Assembly: GCA_029933295.1 (NCBI GenBank)
Contig: JAOZOL010000005.1
Span: 1-25,819 of the forward strand
Source: Desulfobacterales bacterium
Lineage (GTDB): Bacteria; Desulfobacterota; Desulfobacteria; Desulfobacterales; Desulfosalsimonadaceae
Length of the DNA: 25,819 nt
Reading direction: 5' to 3'
The position numbers and the translations under genes were made by a program. Positions within the stretch are counted from its first letter, which is position 1. Each line of letters starts with the position of its first letter. The notes beneath the pieces were generated by a model. It was not told where the DNA came from, ran no database searches, and was given only the letters and a program-made list of their open reading frames with translations. Shown piece after piece: positions 15,697 to 25,300 of this stretch.

Positions 15697-17802
15697 ATGT
15701 TTAAAAGCATTAAAAAACGTAATGGACGTGTGGATGATTTTGACTCATCAAAAATTACAGCGGCCATTGCAAAGGCCGGTAAAGCAACAAAGGAATTTGA
15801 CGAAAAAGAAGCTAAAAAAATGACTCTGCGGGCTTTGACCCTTGCTCATGAGATGCATCTGGCCACCACGCCGGAGGTTGAGGAGATTCAGGATATTGTT
15901 GAAAGAGTTCTTTTGGATTCCCCATATTATAAAACAGCCAAGGCTTATATTATATATCGGGAGCAGCATGCACAGATCAGAAAGATAACGACCAAAGCCC
16001 ATGTCGAGATCGTGGAAAATTATGTCCAGAAAATGGACTGGAAAATCAAAGAAAACAGCAATATGAGTTTTTCGTTGCAGGGGTTGAACAATTATATTTC
16101 ATCCGATATCACCGCCGAATACTGGCTTAACAGAATCTATCCACCTGAAGTGAGAAACGCACACGTCAAGGGAGATCTTCATATTCATGATTTAAGTCTT
16201 TTATCAATTTATTGTGTTGGATGGGATCTTCAGGATCTTTTATCAGTCGGGTTTATGGGGGTTCCCGGAAAAGTTGAAAGCGCCCCTCCCAGGCATCTCA
16301 GGTCCGCTCTTGGACAAATCGTCAATTTTTTCTATACACTGCAGGGAGAAGCGGCGGGCGCCCAGGCGGTTTCTAATTTTGATACACTCCTGGCACCATT
16401 TATCCGTTCAGATAAGCTTTCTTATAAAGAGGTTAAACAGGCGCTGCAGGAGTTTGTCTTTAATATTAATATTCCCACCCGGGTGGGATTTCAAACACCC
16501 TTTACCAATATCACCATGGATTTGAATGTACCGGGAACCCTTAAAGATGTCCCGGCGGTAATCGGCGGGGAACCACAAAAAGAGACATATGCTGAGTTCC
16601 AGGCTGAGATGGATATACTCAACAGTGCATTTGCGGAAGTCATGATGGAAGGAGATGCAAAGGGCCGTGTGTTTACATTTCCCATCCCCACATACAACAT
16701 CACGGAGGATTTTGACTGGAACAATCCGAACCTTGAAAACATCTGGAAAATGACCGGTAAATACGGGATTCCTTATTTTTCCAACTTTGTAAACTCAGAC
16801 ATGTCTCCCGATGACGCCCGGTCCATGTGCTGCCGTCTGCGGTTAGATAACCGGGAACTGCGAAAAAGGGGCGGGGGACTTTTTGGTGCCAACCCGCTGA
16901 CCGGCTCCATCGGTGTTGTTACAATTAATCTTCCCCGAATCGGCTTTCTTTCAAAAGATAAAACCGAATTTTTTGATCGGTTAAATGCATTGGCAGGCAT
17001 TGCCCAGCAAAGCCTTTCCATTAAGCGTAAAATACTGGAAAAATTTACTGATCAGAATCTTTATCCATATTCAAAATTTTATTTACGCGCCATTAAGGAA
17101 AAAACAGGTTCTTTCTGGACCAATCATTTTTCAACCATTGGTATTATTGGCATGAATGAGGCTTGTTTAAATTTTATCGGTTCGGATATCGCCAGTCCCG
17201 CAGGTCATGAATTCGCGATAGAAGTGTTGGATTTTCTGCGCAAAAAAATGGAAGATATTCAGGAAGAAACCGGGGACTTTTTTAATCTGGAAGCAACCCC
17301 CGGAGAAGGGACCGCGTTTCGCCTGGCAATGATTGACAAAAAACAATATCACGATATTATTTGTGCCAATGAAACATTTTATCAGGAAGGTGCTGATCCG
17401 TTTTATACAAATTCCAGCCAGCTTCCGGTAAATTATACGGACGATATTTTTGAAGCCCTTGAGCTTCAGGATGAACTCCAGACAAAATATACCGGCGGAA
17501 CCGTGTTTCATATTTTTCTCGGCGAACAGGTTAGCGATATTGATGCGACCAGAAACCTGGTTAAAAAAGTAACAAACAATTTCAAATTGCCGTATTTTAC
17601 GCTTTCCCCGACGTTCAGCGTTTGTCCCAAACATGGCTATATTGATGGATCTCATGAAGTTTGCCCGGAATGCAATCAGCCGGTTGAGGTATATTCCCGA
17701 ATTGTGGGATATCTCAGACCGGTCAGTCAGTGGAATAATGGCAAATTGTCCGAGTTTAATATTCGTAAAACATTTACGATGGAGAAAAGACAGGCCGTAT
17801 AG
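15697..17802 (+). CDS. nrdD: Anaerobic (class III) ribonucleoside-triphosphate reductase
   Basis: Glycyl-radical enzyme reducing ribonucleoside triphosphates to deoxyribonucleotides under anoxic conditions. The N-terminus is an ATP-cone allosteric domain (FKSIKKRNGRVDDFDSSKI). The central barrel includes the HIHDLSLLSIYCVGWDL region and GGGLFGANPLTGSIGVVTINL. A four-cysteine zinc site near the C-terminus reads CPKHG...CPEC, and the radical loop is RIVGYLRPVSQWN with the glycine at 671. The RP-x-x-x-WN-x-GK ending is that of the bacterial/archaeal NrdD type rather than the E. coli type. AGGAG precedes the ATG. nrdG follows after 5 nt, and the promoter carries two NrdR-like boxes. Confidence 0.97.
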   Translation: MFKSIKKRNGRVDDFDSSKITAAIAKAGKATKEFDEKEAKKMTLRALTLAHEMHLATTPEVEEIQDIVERVLLDSPYYKTAKAYIIYREQHAQIRKITTKAHVEIVENYVQKMDWKIKENSNMSFSLQGLNNYISSDITAEYWLNRIYPPEVRNAHVKGDLHIHDLSLLSIYCVGWDLQDLLSVGFMGVPGKVESAPPRHLRSALGQIVNFFYTLQGEAAGAQAVSNFDTLLAPFIRSDKLSYKEVKQALQEFVFNINIPTRVGFQTPFTNITMDLNVPGTLKDVPAVIGGEPQKETYAEFQAEMDILNSAFAEVMMEGDAKGRVFTFPIPTYNITEDFDWNNPNLENIWKMTGKYGIPYFSNFVNSDMSPDDARSMCCRLRLDNRELRKRGGGLFGANPLTGSIGVVTINLPRIGFLSKDKTEFFDRLNALAGIAQQSLSIKRKILEKFTDQNLYPYSKFYLRAIKEKTGSFWTNHFSTIGIIGMNEACLNFIGSDIASPAGHEFAIEVLDFLRKKMEDIQEETGDFFNLEATPGEGTAFRLAMIDKKQYHDIICANETFYQEGADPFYTNSSQLPVNYTDDIFEALELQDELQTKYTGGTVFHIFLGEQVSDIDATRNLVKKVTNNFKLPYFTLSPTFSVCPKHGYIDGSHEVCPECNQPVEVYSRIVGYLRPVSQWNNGKLSEFNIRKTFTMEKRQAV

Positions 17803-17807
17803 CAATA

Positions 17808-18509
17808 ATGATTATCGGTGGTATTCAAAAAAGTTCATTTATTGATTATCCTTCCAAGATCAGTTGTGTCTTGTTTACGATAGGCTGCAATTTTGAGTGT
17901 CCTTACTGTCACAACCCGGATCTGATTAAACGAACACCAAACGATTTGACGATTGATCCAAAAGAGGTCTTTGCTTTTCTTAAAAAAAGAAGACCTCTCT
18001 TGGATGGTGTTGTCATAACAGGAGGAGAACCGACACTTCAAAACGATCTTTTTGATTTTTGTGAACAGATAAAAATGTTGGGATATCCGGTTAAACTTGA
18101 TACAAACGGGACCAGGCCGAAGATAATAAAAAAACTGGTCAAAAAAAAACTCATTGACTATATCGCAATGGATATAAAAACTGAACCTGACAGATATTCA
18201 CCGGATATTACAAAAACATATAAAGCCGATGATATTTGTGATTCCATACAATTTATTAAAAAGTCCGGTCTCCCCCATGAGTTTAGAACAACCTGTGTGA
18301 AATCAATAGTTGATAAAGATGCAATCCATGCTGTTTCCCGTCTGATCAGCGGTGCCGATCTCTATGCCCTGCAAAAAGTTAATATTAAAAACGTAACCGT
18401 ATTAAATCCTCAATATTTTGAAACACACAAATGGCAATATGATGCACAGGCAATGGAAAAATTGCGTGAGATTGCTTCAAAATTTGTTAAAAATACAATA
18501 ATTCGGTAA
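17808..18509 (+). CDS. nrdG: Anaerobic ribonucleotide reductase-activating protein
   Basis: Radical SAM activase that installs the glycyl radical on NrdD using S-adenosylmethionine and a 4Fe-4S cluster. The cluster motif is C27-x3-C31-x2-C34 in GCNFECPYCHNP, preceded by the family N-terminus GGIQKSSFIDYPSKISC. TGGEPT binds SAM. At 233 residues it is the longer NrdG type often paired with NrdD carrying a WN-x-GK ending. The ATG lies 5 nt beyond the nrdD stop without a strong ribosome binding site, so translation is probably coupled. Confidence 0.96.
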   Translation: MIIGGIQKSSFIDYPSKISCVLFTIGCNFECPYCHNPDLIKRTPNDLTIDPKEVFAFLKKRRPLLDGVVITGGEPTLQNDLFDFCEQIKMLGYPVKLDTNGTRPKIIKKLVKKKLIDYIAMDIKTEPDRYSPDITKTYKADDICDSIQFIKKSGLPHEFRTTCVKSIVDKDAIHAVSRLISGADLYALQKVNIKNVTVLNPQYFETHKWQYDAQAMEKLREIASKFVKNTIIR

Positions 18510-18684
18510 GGGGTCACGAAAAAATAAATTTACATTTTCAAGAGTCGGGCAACCGGATGGCAAGGCGCGGGAAGGGCGAATAGCCGGCTATTCAACCGAT
18601 TATTGTCGGTGGCGAAGGGATGGGGATGCGAAAAAAGATCTGGATGCACCGGACAAAAAAAATTGAAAACCGGAGAACTCTTTT
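18510..18684. repeat. GC-richer intergenic segment with a perfect 16-bp palindrome
   Basis: The 175-nt gap after nrdG differs from its surroundings: it is GC-rich from about 18545 to 18650 while flanking DNA is AT-rich. It contains GAATAGCCGGCTATTC (18578-18593), a perfect palindrome, followed by a short hairpin ACCGA...TCGGT (18595-18610). I recall similar 'GAATAGCCGGCTATTC' elements between genes in sulfate reducers, so this may be a dispersed repeat, but only one copy is in the window. It has no coding frame that I can support and no T-run that would make it a terminator. Confidence 0.5.
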
Positions 18685-18885
18685 TTGGCAAATCTGATCA
18701 TACTTTTTAAAATTATTGCTGTGTTAACGGCAGCCGGAATCCTTGGAAACTGGTTTTTGTCGGAAGTGAAAAAAAGCAAGCTTAAAGGTGATCCCGGTTA
18801 TAAAGCTTATTTATCTTTTCCTGGAATTATCATTATTTTATTGGTATTGTTACTGCCGATTATTGCTTATTTCTTGCAACACTGA
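18685..18885 (+). CDS. Small two-helix membrane protein (66 aa)
   Basis: Sixty-six residues from a TTG start, with two membrane helices (about 3-25 and 44-63) joined by a short charged loop (EVKKSKLKGDPGYKAYLS). GGAGA lies about 10 nt upstream of the TTG; no ATG is available near. The pattern ILGNWFLSEVKKSK... PGYKAYLSFPGIIIIL looks like a small protein conserved in Desulfobacteraceae, by memory only. It precedes ahbB by 78 nt on the same strand. Function unknown. Confidence 0.68.
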   Translation: MANLIILFKIIAVLTAAGILGNWFLSEVKKSKLKGDPGYKAYLSFPGIIIILLVLLLPIIAYFLQH

Positions 18886-18963
18886 TTATGACGGCTTTGT
18901 AAAAATACTGTTCACGGAATAAATTCATTTCCAAACAACTTAGGGATTTTTCAAAAATATCAC

Positions 18964-19437
18964 ATGTTCACGGAAATTGAAAAAAAAATTATTGCCTTGG
19001 TTCAGGGGGATATGCCGGTAGAAAAGCGACCCTACCTGGCCATGGCCGACAAACTCGGGGTGGCGGAAGAAACGGTCATTTTAGTATTAAAGGACCTTTG
19101 CGATCGAGGTATAATTCGTCGGTTCGGCGCAACCCTGCGTCATCAGAAATCCGGTTTTAATGCCAATGCCATGGTGGCATGGGATGTGGATGAAGATCGC
19201 ATTGACAAAGTGGGAAAATTGATGGCCGGGTTTAAGCAGGTTTCCCATTGCTATCGGCGCGACCCTTGTGAAAACTGGCCGTACAATCTCTATACCATGG
19301 TTCACGCAAAAGATGAGGCTTCATGCCGGGAAATTGCCGGAAATATTTCAAAAAAAACAGATGTTGATACATATGAGATCCTTTTCAGTAAAAAAGAACT
19401 GAAAAAAACCTCCATGCAATACTTTGAGTTTGATTGA
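18964..19437 (+). CDS. ahbB: Siroheme decarboxylase subunit, AhbB-like (Lrp/AsnC fold)
   Basis: AhbA/AhbB decarboxylate siroheme to 12,18-didecarboxysiroheme in the alternative heme pathway of sulfate reducers, denitrifiers (as NirDLGH) and archaea. The N-terminal helix-turn-helix of the Lrp/AsnC type (about 5-50) is followed by IIRRFGATLRHQKSGFNANAM and VSHCYRRDPCENWPYNLYTMVH, hallmark heme-substrate pocket sequences containing the conserved histidine, arginine and tyrosines. The RHQKSGF-ANAMVAW pattern favours AhbB over AhbA, which I judge from memory. The 157-residue length is normal. AhbA, AhbC and AhbD are not in the window. Its TGA overlaps the TTG of the next gene by 4 nt. Confidence 0.88.
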   Translation: MFTEIEKKIIALVQGDMPVEKRPYLAMADKLGVAEETVILVLKDLCDRGIIRRFGATLRHQKSGFNANAMVAWDVDEDRIDKVGKLMAGFKQVSHCYRRDPCENWPYNLYTMVHAKDEASCREIAGNISKKTDVDTYEILFSKKELKKTSMQYFEFD

Positions 19438-20774
19438 ATCATCGCTCCCCACATATCCTTTTTGTCAATCCCTGGATTCATGATTTTGCCGCCTATGACG
19501 TCTGGGCCAAACCGGTAGGGCTACTGTCGATTGCCGCCATTCTTCGAATGCACGGCTTTTCGATATCATATATCGATTGTCTTGACCGGTTTCATCCAAA
19601 GGCAAAACCATCAGATCCGATGTCCAGAAATGGGCGGGGGCCTTACCTGAAAACCCGTATTCCTCCGCCAAAAGGACTTGAAGCTGTTGGCCGGCGTTTT
19701 TCCCGATACGGCATCCTGCCGGAGTGGTTCACGGAAGATCTAAAATCCATTCCAAAACCGGATGTTATTTTAATCACCTGTCTCATGACATACTGGTATC
19801 CCGGTCTTTTTGAGACCATCCGGGCAATCCGAACGGTTTTTCCGCAAACCCCGATCATTCTTGGGGGCATTTATGCGACCCTTTGCCATGCACATGCGAC
19901 CCGTTATTCCGGAGCCGACCATATCGTGACCGGTGCCGGGGAAAAGAAGATTTTAGAACTTATCGGAATAATTACAGGAAAGAATCAAACTCTAAATTTT
20001 GATCCGGACAATTTAAATACCTATCCATATCCGGCCTTTGATCTGCAGCGAAAAACCGGATATATTCCATTGCTCACATCGCTGGGATGCCCTTTTTCGT
20101 GTGCCTATTGCGCTTCAAATTTTTTACAGCCAAACCACATGAAAAGGCATCCGGATCTGGTGGCAGAAGAAATCCTTTACTGGCATGACAAATTCGGAGT
20201 AAAAGAGTTTGCTTTTTATGATGATGCGTTGCTGGTCAATGCGGACCAGCATGCCGTTCCCATGTTTAACCGGATTATCAAAACAGGCCGAAACTTGCGG
20301 TTTCACACGCCTAACGCCGTTCATATTCGTAAAATTACATCTCAAATAGCAGTCTTGATGTTTAAGGCGGGCGTGAAAACCCTTCGGATGGGGCTTGAAA
20401 CAACGGATTTTACAATGCGGGAAATGGATAGAAAAGTAAAAGAAGCGGAATTTATCCAGGCAGTTTCTTATTTGCTGGAGGCCGGTTTTCAAAAAGAACA
20501 GGTGGGAGCGTATCTGCTGGTGGGCCTGCCCGGGCAATCGGTTGCATCTGTTGAATTGTCCATAAAAACCGTACAAAAAAGCGGAATTACCCCGATCCTC
20601 GCTTATTACAGCCCGATTCCGCATACGGATATGTGGGAAGCGGCAAAGGCGGCTTCCCGGTATGACCTGGAAGCTGATCCTGTTTTTACCAATAATGCCG
20701 TTATGCCCTGCCAAAAGGGAGCGTTTGACTGGGACGAGCTGACAAGGCTGAAGCAGCGAGTTAAATTCCCTTAG
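19434..20774 (+). CDS. B12-binding-type radical SAM protein of unknown substrate
   Basis: A 446-residue protein with an N-terminal cobalamin-binding-like Rossmann domain (HILFVNPWIHDFAAYDVWAK, then GLLSIAAILRMHGF and ILGGIYATL) and a radical SAM core with C219-x3-C223-x2-C226 in GCPFSCAYC. FAFYDDALLV and LRMGLETTD are core signatures. The start is a TTG overlapping the ahbB stop (TTGA), so the two proteins are probably made together. AhbC and AhbD are themselves radical SAM enzymes, but their short SPASM-containing architecture differs from this one, so it is not called as either. A role in tetrapyrrole or other cofactor chemistry is inference from the overlap only. Confidence 0.87.
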   Translation: MNHRSPHILFVNPWIHDFAAYDVWAKPVGLLSIAAILRMHGFSISYIDCLDRFHPKAKPSDPMSRNGRGPYLKTRIPPPKGLEAVGRRFSRYGILPEWFTEDLKSIPKPDVILITCLMTYWYPGLFETIRAIRTVFPQTPIILGGIYATLCHAHATRYSGADHIVTGAGEKKILELIGIITGKNQTLNFDPDNLNTYPYPAFDLQRKTGYIPLLTSLGCPFSCAYCASNFLQPNHMKRHPDLVAEEILYWHDKFGVKEFAFYDDALLVNADQHAVPMFNRIIKTGRNLRFHTPNAVHIRKITSQIAVLMFKAGVKTLRMGLETTDFTMREMDRKVKEAEFIQAVSYLLEAGFQKEQVGAYLLVGLPGQSVASVELSIKTVQKSGITPILAYYSPIPHTDMWEAAKAASRYDLEADPVFTNNAVMPCQKGAFDWDELTRLKQRVKFP

Positions 20775-20811
20775 GGGTTTAGGTAGAAGAACTTTGGTAT
20801 CACATCTTGAA

Positions 20812-22308
20812 TCAAATCTTTTCAACTTCAGGCATTTCTAAGCTTTTTACGGTCTGAACAGCGCTTCCGGCTATGCCTTTTATGGAGCTGTACATGTAAG
20901 ACGTATTTAATATAACCTTTTCAATTTGTTTTTCCCGTTTTTTCCAAATACCCTGCATGGCCCGTTTTTCTTTTTGCAAATCTTTATGCATTTGGGAGAA
21001 TCCTTCTACAATCGCTTCAATCTGGAGATGAAATTCATTGCTTGTCAGATAATCATAGAGCATATTCATTTTATCGCCCTTGTTCTCCTGGGAAGCAACA
21101 GCATGGCTTATTTGAATAACTGATTCACGTAAGACAAAACAAAGCCCTTTAAATTCCTCAAAGGTACAAACCCAAATGCCTTCTTTTAATCCCATCCGAT
21201 CCATATTTTTCGGCATGGCCTCTGTGACCAGAACCCCAATATTTGCGCCTTTATCTCGTATGTCGGTTTTGAATTTTTCAATCCAGGCAGGCTGAAAATC
21301 TTTGGTTCGTTTGCTCTCGTAGTAAATCGCCCCACAATTTTGTCTTGAACGGGTATTGACTATTTGAAGGCAATCGCCGCCGCGCGCGCCTTTTTTAATT
21401 TCTTCAATTGAATCCAGCGGGAAATTGCGTGCCAGCCATTCTTCAATGGCAAGTTCCTGAACTTCTCCCTGGATCTGCATTGATCCCTGTTCTGCTTTTC
21501 TTTGCGCATCTTTGAGTTGGTTTTTAAGTTGCTCAATGACATGTTCTTTTTCAGATACCTTTAATTGCATTTTATCTGCTTCAGTTTTTCTTATCCGTTT
21601 TTTTTCCTCTTTAATCATATCATTAAATTTGATCTCTGCTTCCGCTTTAACAGTTTCTTTGATCTCATCCTTTTCCCGTTGCAAACGGGCAATTTCCGCC
21701 TTTGCTTTATTGAACTCTTTTAGCTTACCTGATTTTTCTTTTAATTCATCTTCAAGCGCTTTGACTTGTTCACTGCTCTCTTCCTGAATTTTTCTTTTGA
21801 GTGTTTTTTCGAGTTTTTGTTTTTCAACTTTGAGATTTTTTTGAACTCCTTTTTTGATTTGTTCTTCGATATCCTGTTTTTCTTTTGCGATGGTTTCTTT
21901 TTCTTTTTTCAATTTGTCGGATTGCTTTAAAAACTTTTTCTTTTCTTCGGCCAGTTGGGTATTCAACCGGCGTTTTAATTCGGCCAGTTTTTTTTCCGCT
22001 TCTGCTTCCAGATCTGATTTTAATTCATCTTTTTCCCGGGTCAGTCGCGAGATTTCCGCTTTTTTCTTGTTATAATCTTTTAGCTGGCTGGATTTTTCGG
22101 TTAATTCTTTTTCAAGTAATTTAATTTGTACGTTTTTCTCTTTTTTTAGTTTTTCTTTTAATTGTGTTTCGATTTTATTTTTTTCATCTTCAAGCTGGAG
22201 GCTGAACTGTTTTTTCAAATCATCTTCAAGCTGGTGATATAAAATATCATTTACATCGATTTCCGCTCCGCAATTCGGGCAGTTGATTTTATTTTTTTGG
22301 GTTTTCAT
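20812..22308 (-). CDS. DUF2130 coiled-coil protein with PD-(D/E)XK nuclease-like domain
   Basis: The N-terminus has a CPNC knuckle (10-13) and then about 250 residues of lysine/glutamate-rich coiled coil. The C-terminal DUF2130 domain has GARGGDCLQIV with D at 312 minus the start offset used here (about 312) and YYESKRTK with E331-x-K333, matching the D...ExK layout of restriction-endonuclease-like nucleases, and then VLVTEAMP. Two coiled-coil blocks (66-108 and 186-228) are clearly duplicated, 120 residues apart. The frame opens at an ATG at 22323, but GTGGAG upstream of the ATG at 22308 fits better (498 residues). It follows the helicase-nuclease gene by about 30 nt. No experimental function is known to me. 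Confidence 0.9.
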   Translation of the reverse strand: MKTQKNKINCPNCGAEIDVNDILYHQLEDDLKKQFSLQLEDEKNKIETQLKEKLKKEKNVQIKLLEKELTEKSSQLKDYNKKKAEISRLTREKDELKSDLEAEAEKKLAELKRRLNTQLAEEKKKFLKQSDKLKKEKETIAKEKQDIEEQIKKGVQKNLKVEKQKLEKTLKRKIQEESSEQVKALEDELKEKSGKLKEFNKAKAEIARLQREKDEIKETVKAEAEIKFNDMIKEEKKRIRKTEADKMQLKVSEKEHVIEQLKNQLKDAQRKAEQGSMQIQGEVQELAIEEWLARNFPLDSIEEIKKGARGGDCLQIVNTRSRQNCGAIYYESKRTKDFQPAWIEKFKTDIRDKGANIGVLVTEAMPKNMDRMGLKEGIWVCTFEEFKGLCFVLRESVIQISHAVASQENKGDKMNMLYDYLTSNEFHLQIEAIVEGFSQMHKDLQKEKRAMQGIWKKREKQIEKVILNTSYMYSSIKGIAGSAVQTVKSLEMPEVEKI

Positions 22309-22338
22309 ATTTTCTCCACTCATCTTCTTATAAAATTT

Positions 22339-25300
22339 TCATCCATGTCCTTGGTCGGAATACTCTCTCACCCAGCACAAAGTATTTACAAGTTTCATCT
22401 GATCAATGGCCCGGCACTTGATAGACATCAGTTTGGGGTTTGCCACCAGAATGGAAAGGCATTTGGCTCTCGACAAAGCGACATTCAGCCGGTTTTTGCT
22501 GTATAAAAATTCAATAAACCGGGGTAAATATTCTTCACTGGATGTGGCCATGGACACAATCACCACCTCTGCTTCCTGCCCCTGAAATTTATCAACGGTG
22601 CCGACCTTTGCGCCAGGGGGAAGCATACGTTTTAAAAGGTTCACCTGCATATTATAAGGGGCCACCACCAGAATGTTTTTCGTCTCCATTTTGTATTTTT
22701 TGCCGCTCTTGTCCGTGTAATGCTGATCCAGAAGATTTTTATATATCTCGTTGATTGCGGCAGCTTCTTCCTCGCTGGATTGGGAACAGCCGTCATGCTC
22801 AACCGGCAGGTAAACGACCCCTGAAGGCCTGAGAATAGGATGCTGGACGATTTTCAAAATAAGTTTTCGTTTCTCATTGCCCGGCTCCGGCAATAACCTG
22901 CCGTCATATACGGCGTTAGATATAAAGCGGCAGACATCCGGATGCATCCGCCAGGATGTCGCAAGAAAAATTCCCATTTCAGGCGGAATCGTGGCTTTGC
23001 CTTGCAAAAGATAATCAAGGGTTGAAAGGCCCGAATCCTCGGGATGCACGCCTTGGATCGGCTGACCGAGCTGCATTTGATCGCCCAGCAGAACGATGTT
23101 TTCTGCGCTGGTCCCCATTGCCACGAGATTTCCCAACGACACCTGGCCGGCTTCATCCACAATCAGATAGTCCAGGCTGCGGTCCATTTCTTCACGGGAA
23201 AACAGCCAGGCGGTCCCGGCGAAAAGCTGATATCTGTCAAGTTCAATATCGTCATTTTTTTCAACGTCTATAATCATTTTCCCAAATAAAAAGCTGTCAT
23301 CATTTCCTTTTGTTGATTTTTTTACACCTGAGATATTAAAATTTTTTTCTTCAGCGACCTCCTCCACTTTCTTCAAAAGATTATTGATGGCCTTATGACT
23401 GTTGGACGTTACGCCTACATAAAACCCTTTCTGCAACAGGTCTACAATAACATGTCCCCCGGTATAGGTCTTACCGGACCCTGGAGGGCCCTGAATTGAT
23501 ATGCAGCTCTGCTTGAGTTTTCCGATGCTGTTTATGGTTTGCTGAAGGATATCGTCTGATTCATCGATAATTGGAGCGCCTTTTTTGTTTCCCTTGATTG
23601 CTGGAAGTTCTCTCTGCAGCAAGTCTAAAATTGCCTTATACCTGCCATCCCCGGCGATATAGCTGTCGGCGAACCGCCTGATCGAAGCTTTAATTGTTTT
23701 ATTTGGTATGGGACCGTTTGGACCGATGCTGATAATGTCCGGAAGTGAAGGCCGCTTATTCGAATATTTAAAAGAAACGGTCGTGTAATTCTCATCAATT
23801 TCAAGATTATTTACCGGATCCATGGTTTCAACCCCTGTTCGGACAGATTTTGTCCCGGTTCTGATTTTGGAGTCCTGCTCTGGAATTTTATATGTGTAAA
23901 CATGGGATTTTTTCTCAGGAACCGGCGGATGGTTTTTATCCATCTGCAAAGCACCAAGACACTCGGGGTCTTCAAGAGCTTCTTCATCGGTCATTTCTGC
24001 TCTTGTAAACAGCGCCCAGTATCCTGGTTTGTCTTCACGACGGTGAAAATCCACAAGAAAGTATATCAGCTCATTTAAGAAATGTTCCTGCTTCCAATCG
24101 TCGCGGTTTTCAGGCAGAGGATCAATCAATGCTTCACGGTAGGGGATTAAAAGCTTTTCAGCTTCTGTTAACATCTCTTCCGTTTCTTTTGCAGCAATAC
24201 TTTCATTGGACTGAAACCAGTTTATATCCGACGGTCGCAGGGATATCAACCAATCGCGAAGGAGCAATGTGGATCGGCAATCGTCCTCGTTATAATCAGC
24301 GATTTGTTTTAATAGTTTGTCATTTCTTTCCTGACGCCACCTTTCGTAATAGACGACACTGCCCATGGCGGTTTTAACTTCACCGTCTCTTGCTCCCGGC
24401 ATGTAAAAGGCTTCCATATTTTTTATGGAATAAGACGGCTCGGAAACCCGGAGTCCCTCCCTGACAACCTTGTAAAGATCCACCAGCTTTTTTTTTCGTA
24501 AAAGATTATCAACTTCGGCTTCCCGGGTTCCATGAAGGCACATCAGTCGTTTGAGGGCCGCTTCTTCATAGCTTGCGTAATGATAAATGTGGGCATTCGG
24601 ATGTTTTTTCAGATGTTTTGTTATAAAATCCATAAAATTTTCAAAGGCTTTCTTTTCTCCGTTGCGATCATGGCCCCAGAAGGGTTTAAATTTATGAGAA
24701 TTGCCTTTTTTATAATAAAGTCCAAACAGATATTCCAGGCCGCCTGGTTCCAAAGGGTCCCCTTCCATGTCGAAAAAAAGGTCCCCGTCATCAGGCTTCG
24801 GCAGTCTGAAAAAACCCCGAATCCCTTCCGGGTCCGGCGGAAGAAGTTCATATATATCTTTTTTTGTTTTCCGTTTTTTATATTGGAGCATGGCCTGGTG
24901 GCGTATTTTTTTAAACGTATCCGGGTTTATTTTTGAAATCCGGGTGTCTTCCGAAAGCTGCGCGAGGTCGGCAAGTGTATGAACGCCGGCGTCCATAAGT
25001 TTGTTTATTTGAATCTTTGTGATATTGGCCACCCGGCAAAGATGGTCTGATTCTTCCCATTGCTGTTTGCAGATTTCCCGCCAGACGCATTTGTCACAAA
25101 GGTCGCAAGGTGCCGGAGATGTGTCTTGGTTATTGCTTTGTATTTTTTCTTCAAATCTTTTTTTAATGCTGCCGTAATACTTTGAAAAATCAGCATACCG
25201 AAAATTTTCCTCCCTTTTGTCGCCAAGCACGAGACAAAGCATTTCCGGTTCTATGCCTTGCAGGTGAGAAAGCAGATCAGAATAAAAACAAAGCTGAATG

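Noticed and set aside
17167..17805. 212-residue minus-strand frame antisense to nrdD
   Set aside because: It is a shadow of the strongly coding nrdD frame, with no domain, ribosome binding site or neighbour support.
20124..20825. 233-residue minus-strand frame antisense to the radical SAM gene
   Set aside because: The plus strand encodes clear radical SAM motifs over the same bases; the antisense protein is arginine/cysteine/histidine-scattered without any fold signature.
24532..24936. 134-residue plus-strand frame inside the helicase-nuclease gene
   Set aside because: It lies opposite conserved RNase H-like motifs of the minus-strand gene and is rich in F/K from reversed codons.
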